From JAJRRH01 sp047638815 (GTDB taxonomy: Bacteria > Bacteroidota > Bacteroidia > Flavobacteriales_D > JABDKJ01), in NCBI GenBank assembly GCA_047638815.1, contig JBLIMR010000003.1:46905-110904 (forward strand): 64,000 bases of DNA. The letters run 5' to 3'. This document shows, piece by piece, positions 19,176-28,800 of this stretch; within the stretch, counting starts at the first letter, position 1; each line of letters starts with the position of its first letter. A program made the position numbers and the translations under genes. The notes under the pieces are model-generated. The model was not told where the DNA came from, ran no database searches, and saw nothing but the letters and a program-made list of their open reading frames with translations.

Positions 19176-20138
19176 ATGAGTAAAAAACAAATTATTTCAC
19201 AAAGTATATTAATTGTTTTTACAAGCTTTTTAGTTTACAGTTGCACCAAAGAAGTAACATTGGAATTCCCGGAGTCAGAACAAAAAATTGTAGTGGACGG
19301 CACCATAGAACCAGGTAGTCCTCCATTTATTTTTCTGACACAATCGAATAGTTTTAATGTCGGTGTTGATCCAAGTACACTTGGAGAATTATTACTCAAT
19401 GGGGCTAACGTGATAATAAATGACGGTGCAAGTGATTTTCAATTACAAGAAATTTGTGTTAGCGACCTTGATTCCATCCAACTATCGATGTTAAGCGTAA
19501 GTATTGGTATCTCAGCGCAACAACTGGCAAATATAAATTACTGCATATACACCAACTTTAGCCTAATAGGAGAAGTTGGAAAGACCTACAATTTGACTGT
19601 CGAGTATCAAAACACAACACTAACAAGTGCTACTTCTATATTGACTCCGGTAACGATTGACTCGTTATGGTTTCAAAAAAATGCAAGCGATAGTCTTGGC
19701 TTAATCCACGGTATCTTATCAGACCCGCCAGGAGAATACAACGCGTATAGGTGGTTTGCTCAAAGAATCAGCCTAGACACAATAACAAATGAACCTGAAG
19801 ATCCCTTCTTCATTGCTCCATTGGGATCTGCTTTTGACGATCAGTTTTTCGAAGGTCTAACATTTGAATTTTTTGCCGCAAGAGGGTCTGAATTTAATTC
19901 TGATGCTGAAGAAGACAATAATTCTGAAGCCGGTTTATTCAAATCTGGTGATACTGTTGTCGTTAAATTCTGTTCTATTACTGAAGATTCCTATAGGTTT
20001 TATTTCACATTGGAAGATCAAATTCTGAACAATGGATCCCCTTTTGCTACACCAGGAAATATTCCAAGCAACATTAATGGTGGTCTGGGAATCTGGACAG
20101 GATATAGTCCATATATCGACACTTTGATCTTGCCATAA
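19176..20138 (+). CDS. DUF4249-family lipoprotein
   Basis: 320 residues. The lipoprotein signal ends at FLVYSC with Cys23, followed by TKEVTLEFPESEQKIVVDGT and GSPPFIFLTQS, the typical opening of DUF4249 proteins. These are Bacteroidota-specific and nearly always sit behind a TonB-dependent receptor, as here with a 2-nt gap. The protein is probably a surface or periplasmic accessory for substrate capture by that receptor. No enzymatic motif is seen. Family assignment is firm; function is inferred from context only. Confidence 0.85.
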   Translation: MSKKQIISQSILIVFTSFLVYSCTKEVTLEFPESEQKIVVDGTIEPGSPPFIFLTQSNSFNVGVDPSTLGELLLNGANVIINDGASDFQLQEICVSDLDSIQLSMLSVSIGISAQQLANINYCIYTNFSLIGEVGKTYNLTVEYQNTTLTSATSILTPVTIDSLWFQKNASDSLGLIHGILSDPPGEYNAYRWFAQRISLDTITNEPEDPFFIAPLGSAFDDQFFEGLTFEFFAARGSEFNSDAEEDNNSEAGLFKSGDTVVVKFCSITEDSYRFYFTLEDQILNNGSPFATPGNIPSNINGGLGIWTGYSPYIDTLILP

Positions 20139-20228
20139 ATTAAATCTGACGGAGTGAATTCAAAGTTTAAATTGTATTCTTATAGTATTTGAATCTTCTT
20201 AATGGTATTTTTCCTTTAAAAGAATTTA

Positions 20229-20236
20229 TAACTTTG
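20229..20236 (+). promoter_or_regulatory. -7 promoter box TAACTTTG for trxB
   Basis: Exact TAnnTTTG match ending 14 nt before the trxB ATG. No -33 TTTG at the usual distance. Confidence 0.55.
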
Positions 20237-20250
20237 TAAAAAATTAAACT

Positions 20251-21201
20251 ATGAGTGAAACACCTGAGCACGTTAAGTGCCTTATCATTGGATCAGGTCC
20301 AGCTGGATTTACAGCAGCAATATATGCGTCAAGAGCAAATTTAAATCCTGTTATGTATCACGGAATGCAACCTGGTGGTCAGCTAACTACGACCACAGAA
20401 GTAGATAACTTTCCTGGATATCCTGATGGTGTAAGTGGACCAGAAATGATGGTTCAGCTTGAGAAACAAGCGGTTAGGTTTGGAACTAGTGTTCGTCACG
20501 GTCTTGTTACTAAAGTAGATTTCACAGGCCCTATTCATAAGGCTTGGGTAGACAATGACAAAGAAATTCATGCAGAGACAGTGATTATATCCACTGGTGC
20601 AACTGCAAGGTACTTAGGTTTAGAGTCTGAACAACACTATTTGCAAAATGGTGGTGGCGTCTCCGCATGTGCAGTGTGTGATGGTTTTTTCTACAAAGGG
20701 CAGGATGTATTAATTGTCGGAGCAGGTGATTCTGCTTGTGAAGAAGCTTCTTACCTCTCTAACATATGTACAAAAGTGACTATGCTGGTTAGAAAAGATG
20801 TCTTCAGGGCTTCAAAGATCATGGCAAAAAGAGTTGAAAGCATTGACAATATTGAAATCCTATTCAATACGGAACTGGATGAAGTATTGGGAGATGGCAA
20901 TGTTGTAACTGGTGCTAAAATCCGAAACAATAAAACAGATGAAGTATCTGAATTAGCAGTTACAGGTGCATTTATTGCCATCGGTCATGACCCAAATACT
21001 GGAATCTTCAAAGAATACGTTGATACTTATGACACTGGTTACATCAAAAAGACACCAGATACCGCCAAGACAAATGTGCCTGGAGTATTTGTCTCGGGTG
21101 ATGCTGCAGATAAAGAATATAAGCAAGCAATTACTGCCGCTGGAACTGGCTGTATGGCCGCTTTGGATGCTGAACGTTATCTTGCAGCCTTGGCTGACTA
21201 A
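20251..21201 (+). CDS. trxB: Thioredoxin-disulfide reductase
   Basis: 316-residue flavoprotein that reduces thioredoxin with NADPH. The FAD-binding Rossmann motif IIGSGPAGFTAAIYASRA is at 12-29, the redox-active cysteines are Cys140 and Cys143 in CAVCDG, the NADPH motif is VGAGDSACEEA (about 156-166), and the C-terminal FAD motif is VFVSGDAADKEYKQAITAAG. Length is normal. It is single-copy, with its own promoter box and a terminator directly after. It would supply electrons to thioredoxin-dependent enzymes such as Tpx at 13107-13607. Confidence 0.97.
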   Translation: MSETPEHVKCLIIGSGPAGFTAAIYASRANLNPVMYHGMQPGGQLTTTTEVDNFPGYPDGVSGPEMMVQLEKQAVRFGTSVRHGLVTKVDFTGPIHKAWVDNDKEIHAETVIISTGATARYLGLESEQHYLQNGGGVSACAVCDGFFYKGQDVLIVGAGDSACEEASYLSNICTKVTMLVRKDVFRASKIMAKRVESIDNIEILFNTELDEVLGDGNVVTGAKIRNNKTDEVSELAVTGAFIAIGHDPNTGIFKEYVDTYDTGYIKKTPDTAKTNVPGVFVSGDAADKEYKQAITAAGTGCMAALDAERYLAALAD

Positions 21202-21221
21202 ATCTATTTAAGATAAAATAT

Positions 21222-21264
21222 AAACTCCCTAATCGTTAATTCGTTTAGGAAGTTTTCTTTTTTT
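21222..21264 (+). terminator. Terminator after trxB
   Basis: Imperfect hairpin AACTCCCTAATCG (from 21223) with CGTTTAGGAAGTT (to 21254), a 6-nt loop and a T-rich tail. The T-run leads into the TAACTTTG promoter box of the next gene. Confidence 0.75.
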
Positions 21265-21271
21265 AACTTTG
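21264..21271 (+). promoter_or_regulatory. -7 promoter box TAACTTTG for the exported hydrolase
   Basis: Exact TAnnTTTG match, 19 nt before the ATG at 21291. It directly abuts the T-run of the trxB terminator, so termination and initiation signals are fused. Confidence 0.55.
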
Positions 21272-21290
21272 GGGTTAAACGCGAAATATT

Positions 21291-22727
21291 ATGAGAAACT
21301 TTATTGCCTGCTTACTACTAATTGCATCAACACTTGCAGTTAACGCGCAAAACCTTGTCAGTTCTGAATTGCTCTCAACTACATCTGCGGCCTTTTTACC
21401 TTTTATACCAGGTATCTCAACTGATTATGATGTTCATTATTATAAGGTGATATACAATACTGTTGATGTCAATGGTGACCCTACTGTTGCTTCTGGAGCC
21501 CTCGCTGTTCCATTTACCGAAGACTGTACAGGTTTCCCGATTGCCATTTACCAGCATGGTACAACATTGAATAAAGAAGATGTTCCTTCCAGAGAAAATT
21601 CAGAATCTGATATAGTGAAAGTTTTAGCATCAAATGGATACTATGCTGTAGCTCCGGATTATATTGGCATGGGTGACAATCCAGGATTGCATCCATATGT
21701 ACACGCAGAAAGTGAAGCAACTGCAGGTAGAGATCTCATTAGAGCAGCTAGAGAATTAATCACAGAACTTGACAATAATTCATTGACAATTGATTATATT
21801 GAAAACGGAGAAGTGTTTATCACCGGTTATTCTCAAGGTGGTCATGCAGCAATGGCTTTACATAAACATATCGAAGACAATGACCTCCTTGATGAGTTTA
21901 ACTTAATTGGCTCCGCACCTGCATCAGGACCATACAATATGTCAGGGGCTCAGAGCGAAGTTATTCTATCAAACGAACCTTATTCAAATCCCGGTTATCT
22001 AGTCTATTTGATGGCCGCTTATGAGTTAGCCTACGGAAATATTTATGATACGTATTCTGACATTCTTAATTCACCCTATGACGAAACTGTTGTTCCTTTT
22101 TTTAATGGGAACAACACAACCTTATCTATGGCACAACTAAACCCTCAATTACCAAATCAAATCGCTGATTTAATGCCTGCTGGATATTTAGATGCATTCA
22201 CAAATGATCCCGTACATCCATTGAGAGTTGCGTTGGAAGACAATAATAATTTCGACTGGGCCCCTCAAATTCCTGTTAGGATATACTATTGTACTGGAGA
22301 TGAACAAGTTAATTTCCAAAACTCAATAGATGCTATTGATGCAATGACAACAGCTGGAGCTACAGATGTTCAAGGTTTCAATGGAGGTCCATTTAATCAT
22401 ACTCTCTGCGTAATTCCTTCTCTTTCAGGGGCACTAAATTGGTTTAATTCAGCAAAGACAGGATGCGATGTAGTTGGTATTGATGAACATGAAATAGCTG
22501 TAAACGTCTCACCAAATCCTTTTTCAGACTATCTTGAAATAAATGTAAACATTAGTATTGATTACTTGACAATACACTCAATCGATGGTAAAGTTGTTTT
22601 GGAAAAAACATACTCCAACATCAATACTATGAAGTTGGATCTTAAAAGTTTTAAGTCTGGCACTTATGTGATGTCGTTATATGCAAAAGAAAATCTAGTT
22701 GCTTCGAAATCTATCATCAAAAGATAA
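21291..22727 (+). CDS. Secreted alpha/beta hydrolase (lipase/esterase type) with T9SS sorting domain
   Basis: 478 residues. A signal peptide (about 1-19, LLLIASTLAVNAQ) is followed by a secretory-lipase-like alpha/beta-hydrolase domain. Its nucleophile elbow is VFITGYSQGGHAA (Ser about 182), preceded by VAPDYIGMGDNPG. The acid Asp is in YYCTGDEQVNF and the catalytic His in GGPFNHTLCV. The last ~75 residues are a type IX sorting domain (SPNPFSDYLEINVN, IHSIDGKVVLEKTY, FKSGTYVMSLY). It should be exported across the outer membrane by the T9SS. Ester or polyester hydrolysis outside the cell is likely; the substrate is unknown. Its stop codon is only 5 nt from the stop of the convergent broken sensor gene. 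Confidence 0.87.
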   Translation: MRNFIACLLLIASTLAVNAQNLVSSELLSTTSAAFLPFIPGISTDYDVHYYKVIYNTVDVNGDPTVASGALAVPFTEDCTGFPIAIYQHGTTLNKEDVPSRENSESDIVKVLASNGYYAVAPDYIGMGDNPGLHPYVHAESEATAGRDLIRAARELITELDNNSLTIDYIENGEVFITGYSQGGHAAMALHKHIEDNDLLDEFNLIGSAPASGPYNMSGAQSEVILSNEPYSNPGYLVYLMAAYELAYGNIYDTYSDILNSPYDETVVPFFNGNNTTLSMAQLNPQLPNQIADLMPAGYLDAFTNDPVHPLRVALEDNNNFDWAPQIPVRIYYCTGDEQVNFQNSIDAIDAMTTAGATDVQGFNGGPFNHTLCVIPSLSGALNWFNSAKTGCDVVGIDEHEIAVNVSPNPFSDYLEINVNISIDYLTIHSIDGKVVLEKTYSNINTMKLDLKSFKSGTYVMSLYAKENLVASKSIIKR

Positions 22728-22732
22728 TATAG

Positions 22733-23693
22733 TTAAGCGGACATTTTTGTTGCTAGTGGATCAATTAAATTCTTTGTCTCTGGAATTTTAAACCCTGCCA
22801 CTAACACATCATCGATTTGTTCTTCACTTTCTTTCCAAAGATTGAACTCGTATTGCAGTAAATATTTCTGATCTTCAATATGTAATTCATTGGCAGATTT
22901 CAATAGTTCTCTAAAACGTTTACTTTGATATTTTTTTCCATTAGATCTCTACTTTTCTCCTCAACAATTAGATTTTTTTCCTGAATCTCTTTCTTTATAT
23001 TTTCTTCTCGCACTAAAATTTTTCTAATGAAAAAAAACATAATTGTAAATGCTGCAATTAAAAAAACACCCACATAAATAATCTCCCTATAAACCTCTGC
23101 TTTTGCCCTTCTAATAAAACTATCAAATTCTTGATCAGCTTGAACGATTGCCACTGTTTGACCCAGTCGATTCTTTATAGGCGCGAATGCCGAAAGCCAC
23201 TTTCCATTGACTGTGTTGTACGGTCCAAGCGTTCCTCCAATTGCATAATTACTTACACTAACATCATGCAAATCATCCAAAGTATGCCTGAAGCAGGTCC
23301 CTATTGAAGAAGAAACTCCATACTCAAATTGTTTCCAGTCTTTTAAAACGAGAGTATAAATATCCGTTGTAAGGTCGTTTGCAATTTTAGTTTTTTCTAA
23401 TAATCTGTGAATTTTATAATACTCAATGTCTTCCTCAATATGTTTAATACCATCTTTCTCAGAATATTTATTAAAAAGGCTAGTGTGCAAATCTCCATCA
23501 ATTTGCAAGGCCAAAGTTTTAGAAATTGCCTCCAGTTTTTCGATCTCTGCCTGCTTTATTCCTGACAAGTTAGATTGGTAAGTATACACGACAAAAATAC
23601 AACTGTTAGCAACAGAAAGTTGAACAACAACAGAATTATCCGTGTTGACAAATTGAGTACAGCCTGTTTGATACTTACTAATTTTTCAGACAT
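22733..23693 (-). pseudogene. Membrane sensor protein (Cache-like), disrupted by two frameshifts
   Basis: Three reading-frame pieces join into one protein of about 320 residues if two single-base shifts are corrected. Piece 1 starts at the ATG at 23693 (MSEKLVSIKQAV) and runs into a transmembrane helix. It loses frame at a T5 run (about 23594-23598). Piece 2 (GTG-open from 23589) holds the periplasmic sensor domain (GGTLGPYNTVNGKWLSAFAP, LGQTVAIVQADQEFDSFI), a second transmembrane helix and a coiled coil. It loses frame at an A7 run (22931-22937). Piece 3 ends at the TAA at 22733 after KNLIDPLATKMSA. Each break is repaired by one extra base in a homopolymer. No kinase or cyclase output domain is present. 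It is either a decaying gene or an assembly artefact. Confidence 0.75.
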
Positions 23694-23930
23694 CTGTATG
23701 TGTTGATTTTGGTGACATATACATCTAAACGTCAAAAAATGTCAGTAGTTACCCAATCCATTTCAGAATTAGGCAGAATAAAAGTGTAAAAAATGGTATC
23801 AAATGGAATTCATCAAAATTGTCCTTAGGCTTACAAAATCATAGGATAATGCGCTGTTATACTGACGCATAACTTTATTGTCATGGGCACGTATAACAAT
23901 AATATTAGGGTACGGACAAAGCGCAAATTT
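23694..23930. other. Intergenic region between two broken genes
   Basis: Divergent control region of the broken sensor and the broken TPR gene. TAACTTTA, one mismatch from the -7 consensus, lies about 10 nt before an ATG at 23883. That ATG would give a 16-residue basic extension to the signal peptide. Nothing else is recognised. Confidence 0.4.
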
Positions 23931-24879
23931 ATGAGCAATATAAAACACTTTATTCTCTTCCTTTTAACTTGGACCGCAGGCACAAGTTACACCCAGATAA
24001 CTGGTCACTTAGAACAAGCCAAAGATCATGAGGTCAATTATGAATATGAAGAAGCTCTGGTAATATATAGCTTGTTGTTAGAGGAGCGTCCAAAACGATT
24101 TGGACATTTATCTTTTAAGAGCATTAGTCTTTTTATATCTTGATCAACCGGACGATGCCCGCATAGATTTTAATCATGTAGTAAATTCAAATCCGATGAA
24201 AATTGACGGGCTACTCGGTATGAGTAAATTTTACAATTATGTGCAAAATTTGGATTCCGCTGTTTACTTTACAAATGTGGCGATGATGATGTCCGAAACT
24301 TTCGAAGATCAAAAAAACTCCTTGGTTTCAAGAGGCGAAATATATCTCAACAATGGACAATTTAAAATGGCTGAATCTTCCTTTCTAAAGGCATACGAAA
24401 TGGATCAAAATGACTATACCATTTTAGAAAAAGTAACATTGACTCTTCATGGGCAAGGTAAAGATGAAGAAGCATTTCGATACCTTGATATGATTACAGA
24501 CGAAAATGAAATCAACGGAAAGTCCTTGACCAAAATGGCCGATTTGACGAATAAAATATCAATGTATGGTGAGGCGAATTTATACCTTTAGCAAGCCCTC
24601 AATCTGGATCCATCCAACCCTGAAGCCAAATGTAATCTTGCTTTTACCTACATGCAGTTGGGTAGCTATAAAAAAGGATTAACCTATGCCAACGAATCCA
24701 TTGAGGCGAATCCCCTTAATAGTTATACTTACAGGGTCAGAGGCGAAATATTAGGACGTCTAGGAAAGAATTCAAAAGCTTGTCAAGATTTTAATAGATC
24801 AAGTTCCTTGGGTTATGTTCTTGAATATGGCAATGATCTTTATGAATTGATAGAAAAATATTGCCAACCGAAAGAGTAG
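23931..24879 (+). pseudogene. Exported TPR-repeat protein, disrupted by a frameshift and a nonsense codon
   Basis: The ATG at 23931 opens a signal peptide (MSNIKHFILFLLTWTAGTSY) followed by TPR helices (YEYEEALVIYSLLLEERP). The frame is lost at an A4 run (24092-24095); removing one A restores PNDLDIYLLRALVFLYLDQP. The TPR array then continues (GMSKFYNYVQNLDSAVYFTN, GEIYLNNGQFKMAESSFLKA) to an in-frame TAG at 24589-24591, where the repeat pattern expects Gln (CAG). After it the same frame continues (ALNLDPSNPEAKCNLAFTYM) to the true end. Two independent lesions make this a real pseudogene rather than a sequencing slip. About 315 residues if repaired; the partner is unknown. Confidence 0.8.
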
Positions 24880-24906
24880 TAAATTCTATATAATTTCGAA
24901 GTTCAA

Positions 24907-25866
24907 CTAACTTCCAAGAACTTCCTTCACAATATTTCTTACTACACCTGATTTACCCATTGTATAATAATGCAAGACTGGAACTCCTTTGCTTATTAAT
25001 TCATTTGCCTGTTCAACACCCCATTCCTCACTAACTTTTTGAATATCTTCCTTACTAGAACATTTGATGATTTTTCTTGATAGTTTGTCAGGTATATCTA
25101 CATGAAATGTTTTAGGAATTGAGTTTAATTGCGACTTAAAACTTAAAGGTTTTAACCCTGGAATAATAGGGACTGTTATTCCTGCTTCTCTACATTTATC
25201 TGAAAAATCGAAAAACTTTTGATTATCAAAAAACATTTGAGTAACGATGTAGTCAGCACCTAGTTCCACCTTTCTTTTTAAATAATAAATATCAGACTCC
25301 ATATTCGGAGATTCTGAATGTTTTTCGGGGTATCCGGCAACACCGATACAGAAATCTGTTGAATGAACTTCGCTTTGTTCTTCATCAAGGTATTGACCTT
25401 TATTGAGCTTATTGACTTGTTCAATTAATCCAGAAGCATATTTATGACCATTCACTTGAGGGATGAAATTTTTGTCGCTGCGCCTAGCGTCTCCCCTCAG
25501 AGCAACGATATTATTAATGCCCAAATAATTCAAATCAATGAGGGCATTTTCTGTTTCCTCTTTGTTGAAACCACCACAGATAATATGGGGAACAACATCG
25601 ATATTATATTTATGTCCAATAGCTGCACAAATACCAACCGTCCCAGGTCTTTTCCGAACCGAGTGCTCCTCTAACAAACCGTTCGGCAACTTCTTGTAAA
25701 CGGATTCTTCTCTATGGTATGTCACATTGATAAAAGCTGGATCGCACTCGATTAACTCATCAATAGATCCATATAATTCTTCAATGTTTTGTCCTTTCAG
25801 TGGTGGCAGTATTTCGAAAGAAAAAAGTGTCTTTTTCGTTTTCTTTATGTGTTCGGTAATCTTCAT
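24907..25866 (-). CDS. metF: Methylenetetrahydrofolate reductase
   Basis: 319-residue FAD-dependent TIM-barrel enzyme that reduces 5,10-methylene-THF to 5-methyl-THF, the methyl donor for MetH. Signatures are FSFEILPPLKG near the N-terminus, the NIVALRGD loop, and DYIVTQMFFDN with the later PIIPGLKPL. Length is near that of E. coli MetF. It lies 30 nt downstream of metH on the same strand, so it is very likely co-transcribed with metH and controlled by the same SAM-I riboswitch. Confidence 0.96.
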   Translation of the reverse strand: MKITEHIKKTKKTLFSFEILPPLKGQNIEELYGSIDELIECDPAFINVTYHREESVYKKLPNGLLEEHSVRKRPGTVGICAAIGHKYNIDVVPHIICGGFNKEETENALIDLNYLGINNIVALRGDARRSDKNFIPQVNGHKYASGLIEQVNKLNKGQYLDEEQSEVHSTDFCIGVAGYPEKHSESPNMESDIYYLKRKVELGADYIVTQMFFDNQKFFDFSDKCREAGITVPIIPGLKPLSFKSQLNSIPKTFHVDIPDKLSRKIIKCSSKEDIQKVSEEWGVEQANELISKGVPVLHYYTMGKSGVVRNIVKEVLGS

Positions 25867-25896
25867 ATATTCTATTCTCTAAATATTATTTTTCTA

Positions 25897-28800
25897 CTAA
25901 TAAGCCAAATTTGGATCAAGCCATTTCTCCATTTCATCCAAGTCTATTCCTTTTCGTTTCGCATAATTTTGGACTTGGTCTTTTTGAATTTTCCCTACCC
26001 CAAAGTATTTCGATTCTGGATGTGAATAATACATCCCACAAATAGAAGAAGCCGGCATCATCATCATGCTTTCAGTAAGCCGGATATTCAACTTTGATTC
26101 CACCTCTAAAATCTCAAACAATTTTGTTTTTTCGGTATGATCAGGACAAGCAGGGTATCCATGTGCCGGTCTTATTCCTTGATATTTTTCCAAAATAAAA
26201 TCATTGGACGATAAATCTTCATCGGCCGCATAGCCCCAGAAGTTCAATCTTACCTCATGATGAAGATGTTCAGCAAACGCTTCCGCTAATCTATCAGCTA
26301 CCGCTTTAATAAGAATGTTTTCATAATCATCCAAGTTGTTCGCTGCAATATATTTATCTAGCTCACTTCCAATACTCACCGCGAAACCTCCGATATAATC
26401 TGGATGTTCTCCTTGTGGTGCAATCAAGTCCGCCAATGAATGGTTGTCTCCACTTTTTTTAGTCTGTTGTCTTAATGCATAAAATCTCGCCTTCTCTTTT
26501 ATTCTTTTGTCAGACTCATAAAGTATGATCGTATCATCCTCTATTACCTCCGCAGGGTAAAATCCTACAACACCTTGAGCATCTAAAATGGACTCATCAA
26601 TTATTTTATCAATGAGGTCGTTTGCGGCCTTAAATAATTTGGAAGCTTCTTCGCCATACTTTTCATCTTGAAGTATTTCAGGATATTTCCCTTTTAGCAT
26701 CCAAGTGGAGAAAAACGGTGTCCAATCGATGTACTTCCTAAGCGTAGCTATCGAATAATCACGGAAATATTTATTGCCAATAAAACTTGGTTTCGTAGGT
26801 ATATAATTCTTCCAATCTATCTTTTGTTTGTTTGTTCTTGCCTCATCATAAGTCACATATTCGGCACGTTCATTTCTTCTTTCATGGCGTTCTCTCGCCA
26901 ATTGATAATCCGCCTTAGTTTTTAGCAGTAATTCCTTTGTTCTGTCTTCGTTTAATATGTCGTTCACCAACGGTACAGCAAGAGATGCATTTTGTACATG
27001 TAAAACCAATCCGGAATAATGAGGGTCAATCTTAACTGCAGTATGAACCTTAGATGTTGTTGCCCCTCCGATAAGAATTGGGATATCCAATTTTCTTCTC
27101 GTCATCTCTTTGGCAAAATCTATCATTTCATCAAGAGAAGGTGTTATCAATCCACTCAATCCAATGGCATCCACATTGAGTTCAATGGCTTTTTTAAGAA
27201 TCTTATCTGCTGGCACCATTACACCCAAATCGACTATCTCATAATTGTTGCATGCCAAAACAACCGCAACGATATTTTTACCGATATCATGTACATCACC
27301 CTTCACAGTTGCCAACAATATTTTCCCCTTATAGTGCGCTGAAGAATCTCCCTTTTCTGCATTGATGAACGGCATCAGATATGCCACCGCTTGTTTCATC
27401 ACTCTAGCAGATTTAACCACTTGTGGTAGAAACATTTTTCCTGCACCAAACAATTCACCGACCACATTCATACCGTCCATTAAAGGTCCTTCAATAACAC
27501 TTATTGCACGATCACTTTCAGCTCTCAGTTCCTCCGTATCCTCTTCGATGAATTTTGTAATTCCTTTGACCAAAGATCTTATAACTCTCTTTTCAACTGA
27601 CCATTCACGCCACTCTTCCACTTCTTCTTCCTTACTTTCTTTTGGACCCACGCTTTTAGCAAAATCTAAAAGATTCTCTGTCGCATCCCTATTTCTATTG
27701 AGCAAAACATCCTCAATTTTCTCCATTAAAACAGGATCAACCTCATCATATATCTCGAGTAAAGAAGGATTAACGATGGCCATGTCCATACCCGCTTTTT
27801 TAGCGTGATATAAAAAGGAAGCATGCATGGCCTCTCTAACAACATTATTTCCCCTGAAGGAAAAAGACACATTACTCAATCCTCCTGAAATATGTGCCTT
27901 TGGGAGATTCTCCTTAATCCAACTGGTGGCTTCAAAGAAGTCAACTGCATTCAGAATGTGCTCATCCATTCCTGTTGCAACCGGAAAAATGTTAGGGTCA
28001 AGAATAATATCTTCAGGAGGGAATTTAACTTTATTGACAAGAATGTCATATGATTTTTGACAGATCTCAATTCGCCTGTTCAGAGTATCTGCTTGACCTT
28101 CTTCATCAAATGCCATAACAACAACTGCAGCACCATATTTTCTTATGAGGCTCGCTTTTTCAATAAAATCCGCTTCTCCTTCTTTTAAACTTATAGAATT
28201 TACAATTGATTTTCCTTGAACTCTTTTCAATCCTGCTTCCAATATATCCCATCTAGAAGAATCAATCATTATAGGCACTTTTGCTATATCCGGTTCAGAA
28301 GCAATAAGATTCAAAAATTTCACCATCGCCTCCTTGCCATCCAGCATGCCATCATCCATGTTGATGTCAATAATGTTGGCTCCACCATCCACTTGCTCTT
28401 GCGCTATTTGCAGTGCCTCATCATATTTATTATCCGAAATTAGTCTAAGGAACTTTCTGGACCCAGCGACATTAGTTCGCTCACCTATATTTATAAAATT
28501 AGTATTCGGTAGAACATTCAAAGTCTCCAATCCAGAAAGTGTCAAAATTTGATCTTGTTTCTTTATCACTCGCGGTGTAAAACCGCTTGCAACATTTGCT
28601 ATTTCCTTAATATGCTCTGGCGTTGTGCCGCAACATCCACCAAGAATATTTATGAAACCTTCTTTTAAAAACCCTTCCATGACTTGCGCCATATATTTTG
28701 GTGATTGATCATATTCACCAAATTCATTAGGCAATCCAGCATTGGGATGTGCAGAAGTGAAGAAAGATGATTTCTCCGATAAGATTTTCATGTACGGTCG

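Noticed and set aside
23883..23930. Longer start for the broken TPR gene
   Set aside because: The added residues are basic and precede a complete signal peptide that starts at 23931.
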